Assembly (NCBI RefSeq): GCF_002210095.1
Contig: NZ_AQQR01000002.1
Span: forward strand, 496,001 to 560,000
Reading direction: 5' to 3'
DNA: 64,000 nucleotides
From: Marinibacterium profundimaris
GTDB lineage: Bacteria > Pseudomonadota > Alphaproteobacteria > Rhodobacterales > Rhodobacteraceae
Below are positions 34,097 through 42,333 of this stretch, piece after piece. The notes beneath the pieces were generated by a model that was given only the letters and a program-made list of their open reading frames with translations, searched no databases and was not told the origin of the DNA. Numbering within the stretch: the first letter of the stretch is position 1; the number at the start of each line of letters is the position of its first letter. The translations under genes were made by a program, and so were the position numbers.

Positions 34097-34665
34097 GGAA
34101 GGTCCGACCCTTCGTCGACATCGGCCAGCGTATCGACAAGCGCCACGCGGCGGTCCGGAAGGGTGCGCAGCGTATCGGCCAGTGCATGTTCGGTGGACCA
34201 GCGGACGCCGGCGAAGAGCCCCGGCGGCAGGGGCCGGGCCGAGCGGCCGATAAGCCAGTATCCGCCGTCCGGGGCGGGGCCGAAGACCATGTCGTTGCTG
34301 CGCAGCGCGCGAAAGGCGCGGGCCACATGGGCGCGGGTGATCCCGGGGATGTCGGCGCCGACCAGGCAGACGGGGCCGGGTGCGGCGCGCAGCTGGCGCG
34401 CCATACGGGCGCCAAGATCGCCCCGGCCCTGGGCGCGGCGGGGCAGATCGGCGGGCCAGGCGCGGGCGCGCAGCCCCTCGGCATCCGGCGCCACGGCAAG
34501 CACGATATCCCACCGGGGATCGCGCAGGCGGCGCAGCAGGCGCGCGACCTGGTGCCGGAACCACCAGGTGGCCGGAACGCGGCCGATGTCGCGCGCCAGC
34601 CGGGTCTTCACCCGCCCCGGACGGGGAAGTTTGACCATGACGACCAGCGTCCGGCGGGTGCCCAT
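34093..34665 (-). CDS. TIGR04282-family glycosyltransferase-like protein
   Basis: A 190-residue nucleotide-sugar-transferase-fold protein (DUF2064/TIGR04282). LVVMVKLPRPGRVKTRLARDIG is the family start (K-x-P-x-P-G-x-V-K-T-R-L), followed by VCLVGADIPGI and FGPAPDGGYWLIG. It was linked to arsenosugar synthesis in some organisms; its role here is unknown. The start codon overlaps the dapE stop (TGATG). The stop codon and the last base pairs lie in a REP hairpin, so the C-terminus may have been altered by the insertion; the family usually runs somewhat longer. Confidence 0.8.
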   Translation of the reverse strand: MGTRRTLVVMVKLPRPGRVKTRLARDIGRVPATWWFRHQVARLLRRLRDPRWDIVLAVAPDAEGLRARAWPADLPRRAQGRGDLGARMARQLRAAPGPVCLVGADIPGITRAHVARAFRALRSNDMVFGPAPDGGYWLIGRSARPLPPGLFAGVRWSTEHALADTLRTLPDRRVALVDTLADVDEGSDLP

Positions 34666-35804
34666 CAGGCGAAGTAGTCGGTCAGGATCCGGGCATAGAT
34701 CGCCTTCAGCTGGTGGATCTGCTCCAGCTCCACGCGCTCGTCCACCTGATGCATCGTCTGGCCGACCAGCCCGAATTCCACCACCGGGCAGTGATCCTTG
34801 ATGAACCGCGCGTCCGATGTGCCGCCCGTCGTCGACAGTTCGGGCGTCACGCCGGTTTCGGCCTGCACTGCCGCGCCGATCAGGTCCGACAGGGGGCCGG
34901 GCGGTGTCAGGAACGCCTCGCCCGAGACCTTGATCTTCACGTCGATCTTCACGCCGAAGGCCTCGGCCACCGAGGCCGCCTCGGACCTCAGCCAGTCCGA
35001 CAGCGTGTCGCCGGAATGGGTGTCGTTGAAGCGGATGTTCACCGTGCCCCGGCATTGCGCCGGAATCACGTTGGTCGCCGGGTTGCCGGTGTCGATGGTC
35101 ACCACCGCCAGCGTCGAGGGGTCGAAATGGTCGGTCCCCCGGTCCAGCTCGTGGCTGGCCAGCCGGTCCATCAGCCGCGCCATCGCCGGCAGCGGGTTCT
35201 TCGCGCGGTGGGGATAGGCGGAATGGCCCTGCACCCCGGTCACCGTGAACCAGGCCGACATCGACCCGCGCCGGCCGATCTTCATCATCTCGCCCATGCG
35301 CTCGGGGCAGGTGGGTTCGCCGACAAGGCAGACGGACATGCGTTCGCCTTCCGCCTCCATATGATCCAGAAGGGCGGCCGTCCCATCGACCGCGTCGCCT
35401 TCCTCGTCGCCGGTGATCGTCAGGATCACGGCGCCATCGGGGGGCGTTTCGGTCACGAAATCCACCGCCGCCGCGACGAAGGTCGCGACGCCGGATTTCA
35501 TGTCGGTCGCGCCCCGGCCGTAAAGCCAGCCGTCGCGTTCCTCGGCGGCGAAGGGCGGCACGGTCCAGGCGGCCTCGTCGCCCACGGGGACCACGTCGGT
35601 ATGGCCGTTGAAGCCGAAGCTGCGGGCATGGCCCTTGTCGCCCCAGCGCGCAAATAGGTTCGACACGCCGTTCCGGTCCACCCGGGTGCAGGCGAAGCCC
35701 GCCGCCTCCAGCACCGAGGCGAGGTGGGTCAGCGCGCCGCCCTCCTCCGGTGTCACCGAGGGGCAGCGGATCAGGGTGGCTGTCAGCGCGGCGGGGTCGG
35801 TCAT
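34665..35804 (-). CDS. dapE: Succinyl-diaminopimelate desuccinylase
   Basis: Converts N-succinyl-LL-diaminopimelate to LL-diaminopimelate and succinate in lysine and peptidoglycan precursor synthesis. The 379 residues match M20 family Dap[13 protein letters not shown] (first zinc His), [11 protein letters not shown] (bridging Asp), [12 protein letters not shown] (catalytic Glu), VGEPT, and [15 protein letters not shown] 35804 gives [23 protein letters not shown], the standard DapE start. The partner enzyme DapD is 2.3 kb to the right, also leftward but in another transcript. Confidence 0.95.
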   Translation of the reverse strand: MTDPAALTATLIRCPSVTPEEGGALTHLASVLEAAGFACTRVDRNGVSNLFARWGDKGHARSFGFNGHTDVVPVGDEAAWTVPPFAAEERDGWLYGRGATDMKSGVATFVAAAVDFVTETPPDGAVILTITGDEEGDAVDGTAALLDHMEAEGERMSVCLVGEPTCPERMGEMMKIGRRGSMSAWFTVTGVQGHSAYPHRAKNPLPAMARLMDRLASHELDRGTDHFDPSTLAVVTIDTGNPATNVIPAQCRGTVNIRFNDTHSGDTLSDWLRSEAASVAEAFGVKIDVKIKVSGEAFLTPPGPLSDLIGAAVQAETGVTPELSTTGGTSDARFIKDHCPVVEFGLVGQTMHQVDERVELEQIHQLKAIYARILTDYFA

Positions 35805-36306
35805 TGCGGCATCCTTCGGGGTGAAACGGGCACAGGTCTGGCCCCTGTTTTGTGACGGAAAAGCTGCAGTGCCAAGGGAGCGGCGGAAAATTCCTGCGTG
35901 TGCCCGCGAAAAACTGTGGTAGACCATAGGGTAATCAAAAAGCCCCCATGGCAGGGGTCATTCCGGGGTGCGAGCAGTGCCCTCCGACAATCCAGACAGC
36001 GCGCCCTTCGGGGTGTGCAAGCGTCGTGCCCGTGCGCTGCCGCGCCGGGGGCGGGCGTCCTGCCGTGACATGACAGGCAAGAGGCAGACATGGACGCGGA
36101 GACTCCGCTTGGCACAGGCATGACGGCATCCGCTCGGCGGAGGACGCCCCGCAGCCTCAGCCGCGGCCTGCGGATCCGGCGCGCCTGCGGCGCCCCCTGC
36201 CTTGCCCTGCCCGGCAAGGGCGCGCACCTCCGCCTGTTGCCTGTTTCGACATCACCCGAGGCGCGCCCGACCCGTGGCGCGCCCCTATCGGAGGCCGTGT
36301 AAGCCC
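35805..36306. other. Gene-poor intergenic stretch (502 bp)
   Basis: Between dapE (leftward) and the Hint-like gene (rightward). It holds the dapE promoter region, a leftward terminator-like hairpin at 35937-35957, and a GC-rich Arg-rich frame (36090-36302) that I do not accept as a gene. No RNA gene family is recognised. Confidence 0.45.
35937..35957 (-). terminator. Orphan leftward terminator-like hairpin upstream of dapE
   Basis: CCCC (35944-35947) pairs with GGGG (35954-35957), 6-base loop; read leftward it is followed by GCTTTTT. No coding gene ends here, so it may close a small RNA or be chance. Confidence 0.3.
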
Positions 36307-37407
36307 ATGTGGATTGCCCTCTCGGACCCCGCCAACGGATCCCATTTCCATCCCTCCGGCCTTGGCGCGCGGCCCGATGCCCCACAGGCCATCGAAACCG
36401 GGCCGGATGCGCTCTTGCCGCGCGGGTCGCTGGTGATCGAGACGCGGCTGCCGTCGATCAGCCGGCCGCAGCCGCTGCTGACCTACGACCGGGGCGGTTA
36501 CGTGCCGATGCACCTGTCGCTGCAGGCGCTGCCGGGCGGCGGGCTGGTCTTCGTGCTCGACCAGGACGGAGAGATGCTGCACGGCGCGATCAGCGCGGCC
36601 GAGACGGGGCGGGCGGATATCCTGCGGGTGACCTATTCCTGGGACGCGCCGGCGCGCTGGGGGCGGCTGTCGCTGGAGCGGCCCGAGGGAAACGTGGTGC
36701 AGATGGTCGACGTGGCGCAGCCGAAGCCGCTGCCGGTGTCGGACATCCGGGCGCTGACCGCCGGGCAGGGACCGACCCGGGCCGCGCCCGAGGTTCTGTT
36801 CGTCGCCGTCTCGACCGAGATCGAGCCGGTGGGGCCGATGCCGTCGCTGACGCCCGCGACCCCGGTGGCGACACCGACCGGCTACCGCCCGGCGGGAGAG
36901 CTGCGGCGCGGCGACGTGGTGCGCTGCGCCAACGGGCAGGACGTGCCGGTGCTGCAGCGGATCGAACGGGTGGTGCCGGCGGCGGGCTCGTTCCGTCCGC
37001 TGGTGCTGCGGGCGCCCTATTTCGACCTGGCCGCGGATATCGAGATCGCCTCGTTCCAGCGCGTCGTGCTGCGCGGATCGGTGGTGGAATACATGTTCGG
37101 CACCGAGGCGGTGCTGGTCCCGGCCGCGCATCTTGCCGGTGTGAGCGCGGCGGCTGTAATGGCGCCGGGGCGGGCGCCGCTGGTGCGCTATGTGCAGCTG
37201 CTGCTGCCGGGGCACGAGGCGCTGGTGGCGGCGGGGACCTGCGTGGAAAGCCTGTTCATCGGACGGGTCCGGCGCAACGCCGAGCGGCTCTCGGCAAGCC
37301 TGCTGGCCGGTTACGATCGGTCGCGCCTGCCGGAACACGCCCGGCCCGTGCACCGGGTGCTGCCGGCCTACGAGGCGACGGTGCTGGCCGAAACCCGCGC
37401 GGCCTGA
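36307..37407 (+). CDS. Hint-domain-like protein with lost splice cysteine
   Basis: A 366-residue protein. Residues about 1-175 form a beta-rich region without a known family. Residues about 180-345 follow the Hint domain of Rhodobacterales secreted proteins: LTPATPVATPTGYRPAGELRRGDVV..., later LRAPYFDLAADIEIASFQRVVLRG, MFGTEAVLVPAAHL, VRYVQLLLPGHEALVAAG and CVESLFIG. The usual first residues are CFTPGT or GFxxGT; the Cys nucleophile is absent here, so self-processing is unlikely. Start ATG 36307 has GGAGG about 12 bases before it. Confidence 0.65.
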   Translation: MWIALSDPANGSHFHPSGLGARPDAPQAIETGPDALLPRGSLVIETRLPSISRPQPLLTYDRGGYVPMHLSLQALPGGGLVFVLDQDGEMLHGAISAAETGRADILRVTYSWDAPARWGRLSLERPEGNVVQMVDVAQPKPLPVSDIRALTAGQGPTRAAPEVLFVAVSTEIEPVGPMPSLTPATPVATPTGYRPAGELRRGDVVRCANGQDVPVLQRIERVVPAAGSFRPLVLRAPYFDLAADIEIASFQRVVLRGSVVEYMFGTEAVLVPAAHLAGVSAAAVMAPGRAPLVRYVQLLLPGHEALVAAGTCVESLFIGRVRRNAERLSASLLAGYDRSRLPEHARPVHRVLPAYEATVLAETRAA

Positions 37408-37434
37408 CCCGGCGGCCGGGGGGCGGAACGCGAA

Positions 37435-37458
37435 ACGCCCGGCGCAAGGGCCGGGCGT
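37435..37458. terminator. Terminator between the Hint-like gene and the leftward dapD operon
   Basis: ACGCCCGGC (37435-37443) pairs perfectly with GCCGGGCGT (37450-37458), 6-base loop; a TTTT lies 7 bases later on the plus strand and the minus side has TTT. The two operons converge here. Confidence 0.55.
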
Positions 37459-37497
37459 GACGGGGTTTTCGGGATGGGGCCGGTTTGGCGGGGGCGC

Positions 37498-37857
37498 CTA
37501 ATGCGCCGTGCCGCTGCCCGGCGCATCCATCTGTTCGTTGCCGAAGAAGGGCGTCATCTGCGCCACGATCACGGCGTTTTCCTCCAGCGCGCGGATCATC
37601 AGCGCGCGTTCCTCGTCGTCGATCTCGTGGCCCTGTTCCTCGCGCTCTTCCAGCGTGCCGTAGCCGGTCACGTCCAGCGGCGCGGTGTCGGCCTGCTTGA
37701 GGATCGCCACGGTTTCCCGCACGGCCTCGGCCTCGTCCACGCCGGAGGCAAAGCACATCAGCGCCGCCCCGGTCGCGCCCTCGGGCAGCCCGTCGCCGTC
37801 CTTGCGGCCGAGCTGCACGAGAAGCGTATAGACCTTGTGGCGGTCGCCGCGCGCCAT
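37498..37857 (-). CDS. Conserved hypothetical protein, last gene of the dapD operon
   Basis: Not recognised; 119 residues, no signal peptide or membrane segment. It starts MARGDRHKVYTLLVQLGRKDGDGLPEG, has an alpha/beta centre (ASGVDEAEAVRETVAILKQADTAPLDVTGYGT) and an acidic helical end (IDDEERALMIRALEENAVIVAQMTPFF). Four bases separate it from the GlsB-type gene upstream, so it is co-transcribed with dapD. Confidence 0.7.
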   Translation of the reverse strand: MARGDRHKVYTLLVQLGRKDGDGLPEGATGAALMCFASGVDEAEAVRETVAILKQADTAPLDVTGYGTLEEREEQGHEIDDEERALMIRALEENAVIVAQMTPFFGNEQMDAPGSGTAH

Positions 37858-37861
37858 GGGA

Positions 37862-38110
37862 TCAGCCCCGGATGGCGCGGACCACCGCGATCAGGATGAT
37901 GGCGCCGATCACGCCGACGATCCCCTGGGCGATCCAGGTCGGCGCGGCGAAGATGCCCAGCAGCCCCAGCAGGAAGTTGGCGACCAGCGCGCCGACGATG
38001 CCGAGGATGATGTTCATGAAGATGCCGGTGTTGGCATTCATGATCGAACTTCCGATCCAGCCGGCCAGTCCGCCGACGATAATGGCTGCGAGCCACCCCA
38101 ATCCTTGCAT
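37862..38110 (-). CDS. GlsB/YeaQ/YmgE-family membrane protein
   Basis: An 82-residue inner-membrane protein with three hydrophobic helices and the family's glycine pattern (GWLAAIIVGGLAGWIGSSIM, GIFMNIILGIVGALVANFLLGLLG, GIVGVIGAIILIAVVRAIRG). Members are stress-induced (transglycosylase-associated protein family) with no known activity. It begins 2 bases after the dapD stop, an unusual partner for a lysine gene. Confidence 0.88.
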   Translation of the reverse strand: MQGLGWLAAIIVGGLAGWIGSSIMNANTGIFMNIILGIVGALVANFLLGLLGIFAAPTWIAQGIVGVIGAIILIAVVRAIRG

Positions 38111-38112
38111 GT

Positions 38113-38940
38113 TCAGTCCCTCAAGAGCTCATTGATACCAGTCTTGGAACGCGTCTTCTCGTCGACTCGTTTCACGATGACTGCACAATAAAGGTTAACA
38201 CCACCGGTGGAGGGAAGGGTACCGGCAACAACGACCGAGTACGGGGGGACCTCGCCATAGGTGACTTCGCCGGTCGCCCGGTCGACGATCTTGGTCGACT
38301 GGCCCAGGAAGACGCCCATGCCCAGGACCGAACCTTCGCGGACGATCACGCCCTCGACCACCTCGGAACGCGCGCCGATGAAGCAATTGTCCTCGATGAT
38401 GGTCGGGCCGGCCTGCATGGGCTCCAGCACGCCGCCGATGCCGACGCCGCCGGACAGGTGCACACCCTTGCCGATCTGCGCGCAGGAGCCGACTGTGGCC
38501 CAGGTGTCGACCATGGTGCCTTCGTCGACATAGGCGCCGAGGTTCACGAAGGAGGGCATCAGCACCACGCCTGGCGCGATATAGGCGGATTTGCGGACCA
38601 CGCAGTTCGGCACCGCGCGGAAGCCGGCGGATTTCCACTCCGTCTCGGTCCAGCCGGCGAACTTGCTGTCCACCTTGTCCCACCAGCCGCTGCCCTGCGG
38701 GCCGCCGGACTGGAGTTCCATGTCCTTGATGCGGAAGCCCAGCAGCACGGCCTTCTTGGCCCACTGGTTCACGTGCCACGACCCGTCGTCCTGCTTTTCG
38801 GCGACGCGCAGCTTGCCGCTGTCGAGCGCGTCGAGCGTGCTTTCGATGGCGTCGCGCTGTTCGCCACGGGTGGCGGACGAGATGGTGTCGCGGGCCGACC
38901 AGGCGTCTTCGATGGCGGCTTCGAGCTGTGCGTTGGACAT
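38113..38940 (-). CDS. dapD: 2,3,4,5-tetrahydropyridine-2,6-dicarboxylate N-succinyltransferase
   Basis: Transfers succinyl from succinyl-CoA in the lysine/diaminopimelate pathway (275 residues, family length). N-terminal helical domain ([21 protein letters not shown]), then the left-handed beta-helix of hexapeptide repeats ([56 protein letters not shown] shortened here in reading) and [23 protein letters not shown]. First gene of a three-gene leftward operon. Confidence 0.96.
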   Translation of the reverse strand: MSNAQLEAAIEDAWSARDTISSATRGEQRDAIESTLDALDSGKLRVAEKQDDGSWHVNQWAKKAVLLGFRIKDMELQSGGPQGSGWWDKVDSKFAGWTETEWKSAGFRAVPNCVVRKSAYIAPGVVLMPSFVNLGAYVDEGTMVDTWATVGSCAQIGKGVHLSGGVGIGGVLEPMQAGPTIIEDNCFIGARSEVVEGVIVREGSVLGMGVFLGQSTKIVDRATGEVTYGEVPPYSVVVAGTLPSTGGVNLYCAVIVKRVDEKTRSKTGINELLRD

Positions 38941-39169
38941 GGATCGGCTCTCCGGTGTGGTCGTGTGTCCTGCCGCCTATAGCGGTGGGCGGGCCGGCAG
39001 ACAATGTGAAAGGCGGCGGCGAAGACAGGCGGAAAAGGGCCGTCAGCAGCCGCTTATGCGGGCCCAAAGCAGCGCCTGTCGGATCGAAAAGGCCCGGCGG
39101 GCAGGGCAGGTCAGGCTCACCGCGCCGCGATCCCGCGCCGCGTTTCGCAACTGCTACAGGAGCCATCCC

Positions 39170-39427
39170 ATGAAACATCTCGCCCTGACGCTCGCCCTCC
39201 TGGCCGCCCCGCTGGCCGCCCATGCCATGCCCCAGGTGGGCGATGTCGTCGGCACCAACCCCGACGACGCCTCTGCCGCGCTGCTGGCCGCCGGCTGCAC
39301 CGTGCAGGAGTTCGAGGCCGAGGACGGCATGATCGAGGCCAAGTGCCTGGACGAGGCGAAGGCGCATTGGGAAGTCTATATCGACCCGGCCTCCGGCGCG
39401 GTCACGAAGATCAAGGCGGATGACTGA
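39170..39427 (+). CDS. Small periplasmic PepSY-like protein
   Basis: An 85-residue exported protein: signal peptide MKHLALTLALLAAPLAAHA, then a single PepSY-like alpha/beta unit (DDASAALLAAGCTVQEFEAEDGMIEAKC... WEVYIDPASGAVTKIKADD). Two cysteines could pair. Such units often accompany membrane cytochromes. ATG 39170 follows CAGGAG. It overlaps the cytochrome b gene by 8 bases. Confidence 0.78.
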   Translation: MKHLALTLALLAAPLAAHAMPQVGDVVGTNPDDASAALLAAGCTVQEFEAEDGMIEAKCLDEAKAHWEVYIDPASGAVTKIKADD

Positions 39428-40061
39428 CCGGCTTGCGTTCGGGGGCGGCGGCGCGGTGGCGCCGCCCGATCCCTGGGACCCGGTGGTGCGCCTGACCCAC
39501 TGGGCCGTGGTCGCGGCGGTGGTGACGAACTACCTTGTCGTCAAGCCGGGCGGGGCGGTTCATGTCTGGGTCGGCTGGGCCCTGATGGCGGTGCTGGCGC
39601 TGCGCTTCCTCTGGGGGCTTGCCGGCCCGCGCGAGGCCCGGTTCTCGGCCTTCCCGCCCGATCCCCGCGCGACGCTGTCGCACCTGGCGGACATGGCGCG
39701 CGGCCGGGCGCGGGATTACCCGTCGCACAACCCGGCCGGCGCGATGATGGTCTACGCGCTTTGGGTGCTGCTGGTGGTCGTGGCCCTCACCGGGCTGGTG
39801 ATGACCGGCGGGCAGAGCCCGGTGACCATCGCCGAGGAAAAGGCCGCCGTTGCCGCAGGCGACTGGTCGGTTCTTGTGAAGGAGGACGCCGGGGACCATG
39901 ATGAGGACGACAGATCCGACATCCCGGAGGAGATCCACGAGGTGGCCGCCAACCTGATCGTCCTGCTTGCCCTGCTGCACGTGGCCGGGGTGGCGGTGGA
40001 AAGCCGCCTTCTGAGGCGCAGCCTTCTCCGCCCGATGATCCGCGGGAGTCGGTCTTCATGA
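39420..40061 (+). CDS. Cytochrome b561/Ni-Fe hydrogenase-type b subunit
   Basis: A four-helix inner-membrane di-haem cytochrome (213 residues, DUF4405/COG3658 type). Candidate haem ligands: His27 in RLTHW, His48 in VHVWVG, His173 in EIHEVAANL and His187 in LLHVAGV. An acidic loop (KEDAGDHDEDDRSD) sits between helices three and four. There is no hydrogenase in the window, so it probably moves electrons for a periplasmic partner or senses redox state. Overlaps the genes on both sides (8 and 4 bases). Confidence 0.82.
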   Translation: MTDRLAFGGGGAVAPPDPWDPVVRLTHWAVVAAVVTNYLVVKPGGAVHVWVGWALMAVLALRFLWGLAGPREARFSAFPPDPRATLSHLADMARGRARDYPSHNPAGAMMVYALWVLLVVVALTGLVMTGGQSPVTIAEEKAAVAAGDWSVLVKEDAGDHDEDDRSDIPEEIHEVAANLIVLLALLHVAGVAVESRLLRRSLLRPMIRGSRSS

Positions 40062-40561
40062 CCCTGCCCACGCAGGAGCGGCTGGTCACGCTGGTGCCGG
40101 CCGCCTTCCTGATGCTGCAGAGCGTCGCCGCGATCTTCTTCGTCGGCGACGTTCTGGCCGACATGCAGGCCGAACCCTTTGGCGCGCATTCGCTCGTGGA
40201 AGTGGTGGTGACCCTGGCGCTGATCTGCGGCATCGCGCTGTCGGCCTGGCACCTGCGCCAGACGCTGGAGCGGATGCGCGCCCAGGACCGCGCGCTGGCC
40301 ACCGCCCGGGGCGAACTGGCCCGCACCATAGAGCGCCAGTTCGACAGCTGGGGCCTGACCCCGGCGGAGCGGGACGTGGGCTTCCTGGCGCTCAAGGGTC
40401 TCGACGTGTCCGAGATCGCCGCCCTGCGCGGTGCGGCCCAGGGCACCGTCCGCGCGCAGCTTACTCGGATCTACGCCAAGGCCGGCGTTTCGGGCCGCGC
40501 CCAGTTCGGTGCCTGGTTCGTGGAGGACCTGCTCGACGAAGGCCTGCGCGCGGCGGAATAG
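40058..40561 (+). CDS. Membrane-anchored LuxR-type DNA-binding protein
   Basis: A 167-residue protein with two membrane helices (about 10-33 and 44-62), a helical linker (RQTLERMRAQDRALATARGEL) and a C-terminal LuxR helix-turn-helix (LTPAERDVGFLALKGLDVSEIAALRGAAQGTVRAQLTRIYAKAGV). It lacks a receiver or ligand domain, so input should come through the membrane part. Its 4-base overlap with the cytochrome b gene suggests that the cytochrome and PepSY-like protein feed it a signal. Target genes are unknown. Confidence 0.82.
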   Translation: MTLPTQERLVTLVPAAFLMLQSVAAIFFVGDVLADMQAEPFGAHSLVEVVVTLALICGIALSAWHLRQTLERMRAQDRALATARGELARTIERQFDSWGLTPAERDVGFLALKGLDVSEIAALRGAAQGTVRAQLTRIYAKAGVSGRAQFGAWFVEDLLDEGLRAAE

Positions 40562-40579
40562 CCGTCCGCGTCACCGGCC

Positions 40580-40927
40580 TCAGCCCCCGTGGGTGTCCAG
40601 GCTGTCGCCCGGCGCCTCGGCGCGGTCGGTCAGGCCGTAGTCGCGCAGGACATGGGCGACGCGCAGGCGGTAGTCGGCGAAAAGACCCGCGCGGCCCTTC
40701 GATTGGGCGCGGCGGTGGGCGGAGAGCTTGCGCCATTCTGCCACCGCCTCCTCGTCGCGGAAGAAGGACAGCGACAGGAGCTTGTCGGGGTTGGTCAGGC
40801 TCTGGAACCGTTCGACCGAGAGAAACCCGTCGATCTCTTCGACCATGGGCCGCATTTCGGCGGCGATGTCGAGATAGGCGTCCTTGCGGCCCTCGGCGGG
40901 GATGACTTCGAAGATGATGGCGATCAT
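40580..40927 (-). CDS. Antibiotic-biosynthesis monooxygenase (ABM) family protein
   Basis: A 115-residue ferredoxin-like dimeric alpha/beta-barrel protein. MIAIIFEVIPAEGRKDAYLDIAAEMRPMVEEIDGFLSVERF is the ABM start; WRKLSAHRRAQSKGR follows. Related proteins are cofactor-free monooxygenases or haem/quinone-handling proteins; the substrate is unknown. ATG 40927 follows AGGAGAG. Only 18 bases separate its end from the LuxR-type gene, so the two converge. Confidence 0.8.
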   Translation of the reverse strand: MIAIIFEVIPAEGRKDAYLDIAAEMRPMVEEIDGFLSVERFQSLTNPDKLLSLSFFRDEEAVAEWRKLSAHRRAQSKGRAGLFADYRLRVAHVLRDYGLTDRAEAPGDSLDTHGG

Positions 40928-41269
40928 GGGCTCTCCTTCTGTGCGGACGAGGCCAGAGGCAGCCGTGTCCGGACGCCGGACAGGATACCCGTTCTGTCGC
41001 GCGGCGACATGGGTTTCACGCCCCGGCGGGTCGGTTCGAGACCCCGGGCCGGATGCGCCGTGCGCCGGGTGCCGGGTGCCGGACAGCCGCCTGTCGGGCG
41101 CGGGCCAAAGATCTGTTGGGACGAAAGCGCCAGGGCATTTGAGGGGCATTTGAGTTTCCTGGCTCGGAACGATCCGCTCAATACCGCGATATTATCCAAA
41201 GGCTGCCCGGTTCTTGCCTCTTTTCGTCCCGATAAGAGCCCTGGCAGGTTTTGCGATCAAGGAAAGAGT
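40928..41269. other. Divergent intergenic region (342 bp)
   Basis: Between the ABM and LysR genes. It contains an exact tandem 11-bp repeat (41133-41154) and probably both promoters. No gene is supported. Confidence 0.45.
41133..41154. promoter_or_regulatory. Exact tandem repeat GGGCATTTGAG x2 upstream of the LysR gene
   Basis: GGGCATTTGAG occurs twice head to tail without spacer, one helical turn apart, about 115 bases before the LysR start. Such phasing fits a regulator site, but it may be a slippage product. Confidence 0.35.
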
Positions 41270-42175
41270 ATGGACCGACTGACCGAAATGGAGGCCTTTG
41301 CCACCGTCGTGGACCAGGGCGGCTTTACCGACGCGGCCAAGAAGATGGGTATATCGAAGTCGGCGGTCTCCAAGCATGTCTCGTCTCTCGAGGCGCGGCT
41401 GGGTGCGCGACTGCTGAACCGGACCACGCGCCGGGTCAGCCCGACCGAGATCGGCCTGGCCTATTACGACCGCGCGCGCCGGGTGCTGAACGACGCCGGA
41501 GAGGCGGATGCGCTTGTCACCTCGATGCAATCGGCGCCCTCGGGGCTCTTGCGGATTTCGGTTGCGACCGATTTCGGGGTCAACCACCTGTCGCCGGTGC
41601 TAAGCGAATTCCTCAACGATTTCCCGGACATCACCGTGAACATGGTGCTGAACAACCGGTATGTCGAACTGATTTCCGAAGGCTTCGACATGGCGGTGCG
41701 GATCGGCGAGCTGGAGGACAGTTCGCTGCGCGCGCGCAAGCTGACGGAGACGACGAAGCGGATGATCGGCTCGCCCTCTTACTTCCAGAAGCACGGGCGG
41801 CCGCAGAAGATCGACGAGCTGAACGAGCACAAGCTGCTGCATTATTCCAACCAGTCCTCGGGCAATGTCTGGAAGCTGACAGCGCCGTCTGGCGAGAAGC
41901 GCCAGGTGCGGACGGCAGGCTGGCTGTCGGTCAATGACGGGCAGTCGCTGCTGAATGCGGCGATTTCGGGGCTGGGGATCGCCTACCTGCCCAGCTACCT
42001 CTACGCGGATGCGATGAAGAAGGGGCTGGTCGAGGATGCGCTGCCCTCGCTGCCGGTCGAGACGCAGGGGATCTATGCGGTCTATCCGCCGGGGCGCTTC
42101 ACCCAGCCCAAGGTGCGTGCCTTCATCGATTTCCTGGTGCAGGAATTCGCCGAGAAGGGGCCGACCAACTGGTAA
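41270..42175 (+). CDS. LysR-family transcriptional regulator
   Basis: A 301-residue regulator with the N-terminal helix-turn-helix (MDRLTEMEAFATVVDQGGFTDAAKKMGISKSAVSKHVSSLEARLGARLLNRTTR) and a C-terminal LysR substrate domain (about 90-295) of the CrgA/PP-type (GLLRISVATDFGVNHLSPVLSEFL). It diverges from the ABM-family gene, the common LysR arrangement, so that gene is the first candidate target. ATG 41270 follows AAGGAAAG. Confidence 0.9.
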   Translation: MDRLTEMEAFATVVDQGGFTDAAKKMGISKSAVSKHVSSLEARLGARLLNRTTRRVSPTEIGLAYYDRARRVLNDAGEADALVTSMQSAPSGLLRISVATDFGVNHLSPVLSEFLNDFPDITVNMVLNNRYVELISEGFDMAVRIGELEDSSLRARKLTETTKRMIGSPSYFQKHGRPQKIDELNEHKLLHYSNQSSGNVWKLTAPSGEKRQVRTAGWLSVNDGQSLLNAAISGLGIAYLPSYLYADAMKKGLVEDALPSLPVETQGIYAVYPPGRFTQPKVRAFIDFLVQEFAEKGPTNW

Positions 42176-42333
42176 GGCCCTGATCCTGAAGGGCAACCTG
42201 ACCGTTCAGGGGGCGCCGTTGGCCCCGGAAGACGGCGCCGCCCGGGGTGGTGCGCGCGCCGCGCCGGCCCATCGTCTTGCGATTCGCAGGCCGCGCGGCT
42301 AGGCAGAGGGCGCAATCATGCAGGGGGCGCCAG

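Noticed and set aside
36090-36302. 70-codon frame upstream of the Hint-like gene
   Set aside because: Has an AAGAGG before its ATG, but the product is Arg/Pro-rich with no secondary-structure pattern typical of a protein.
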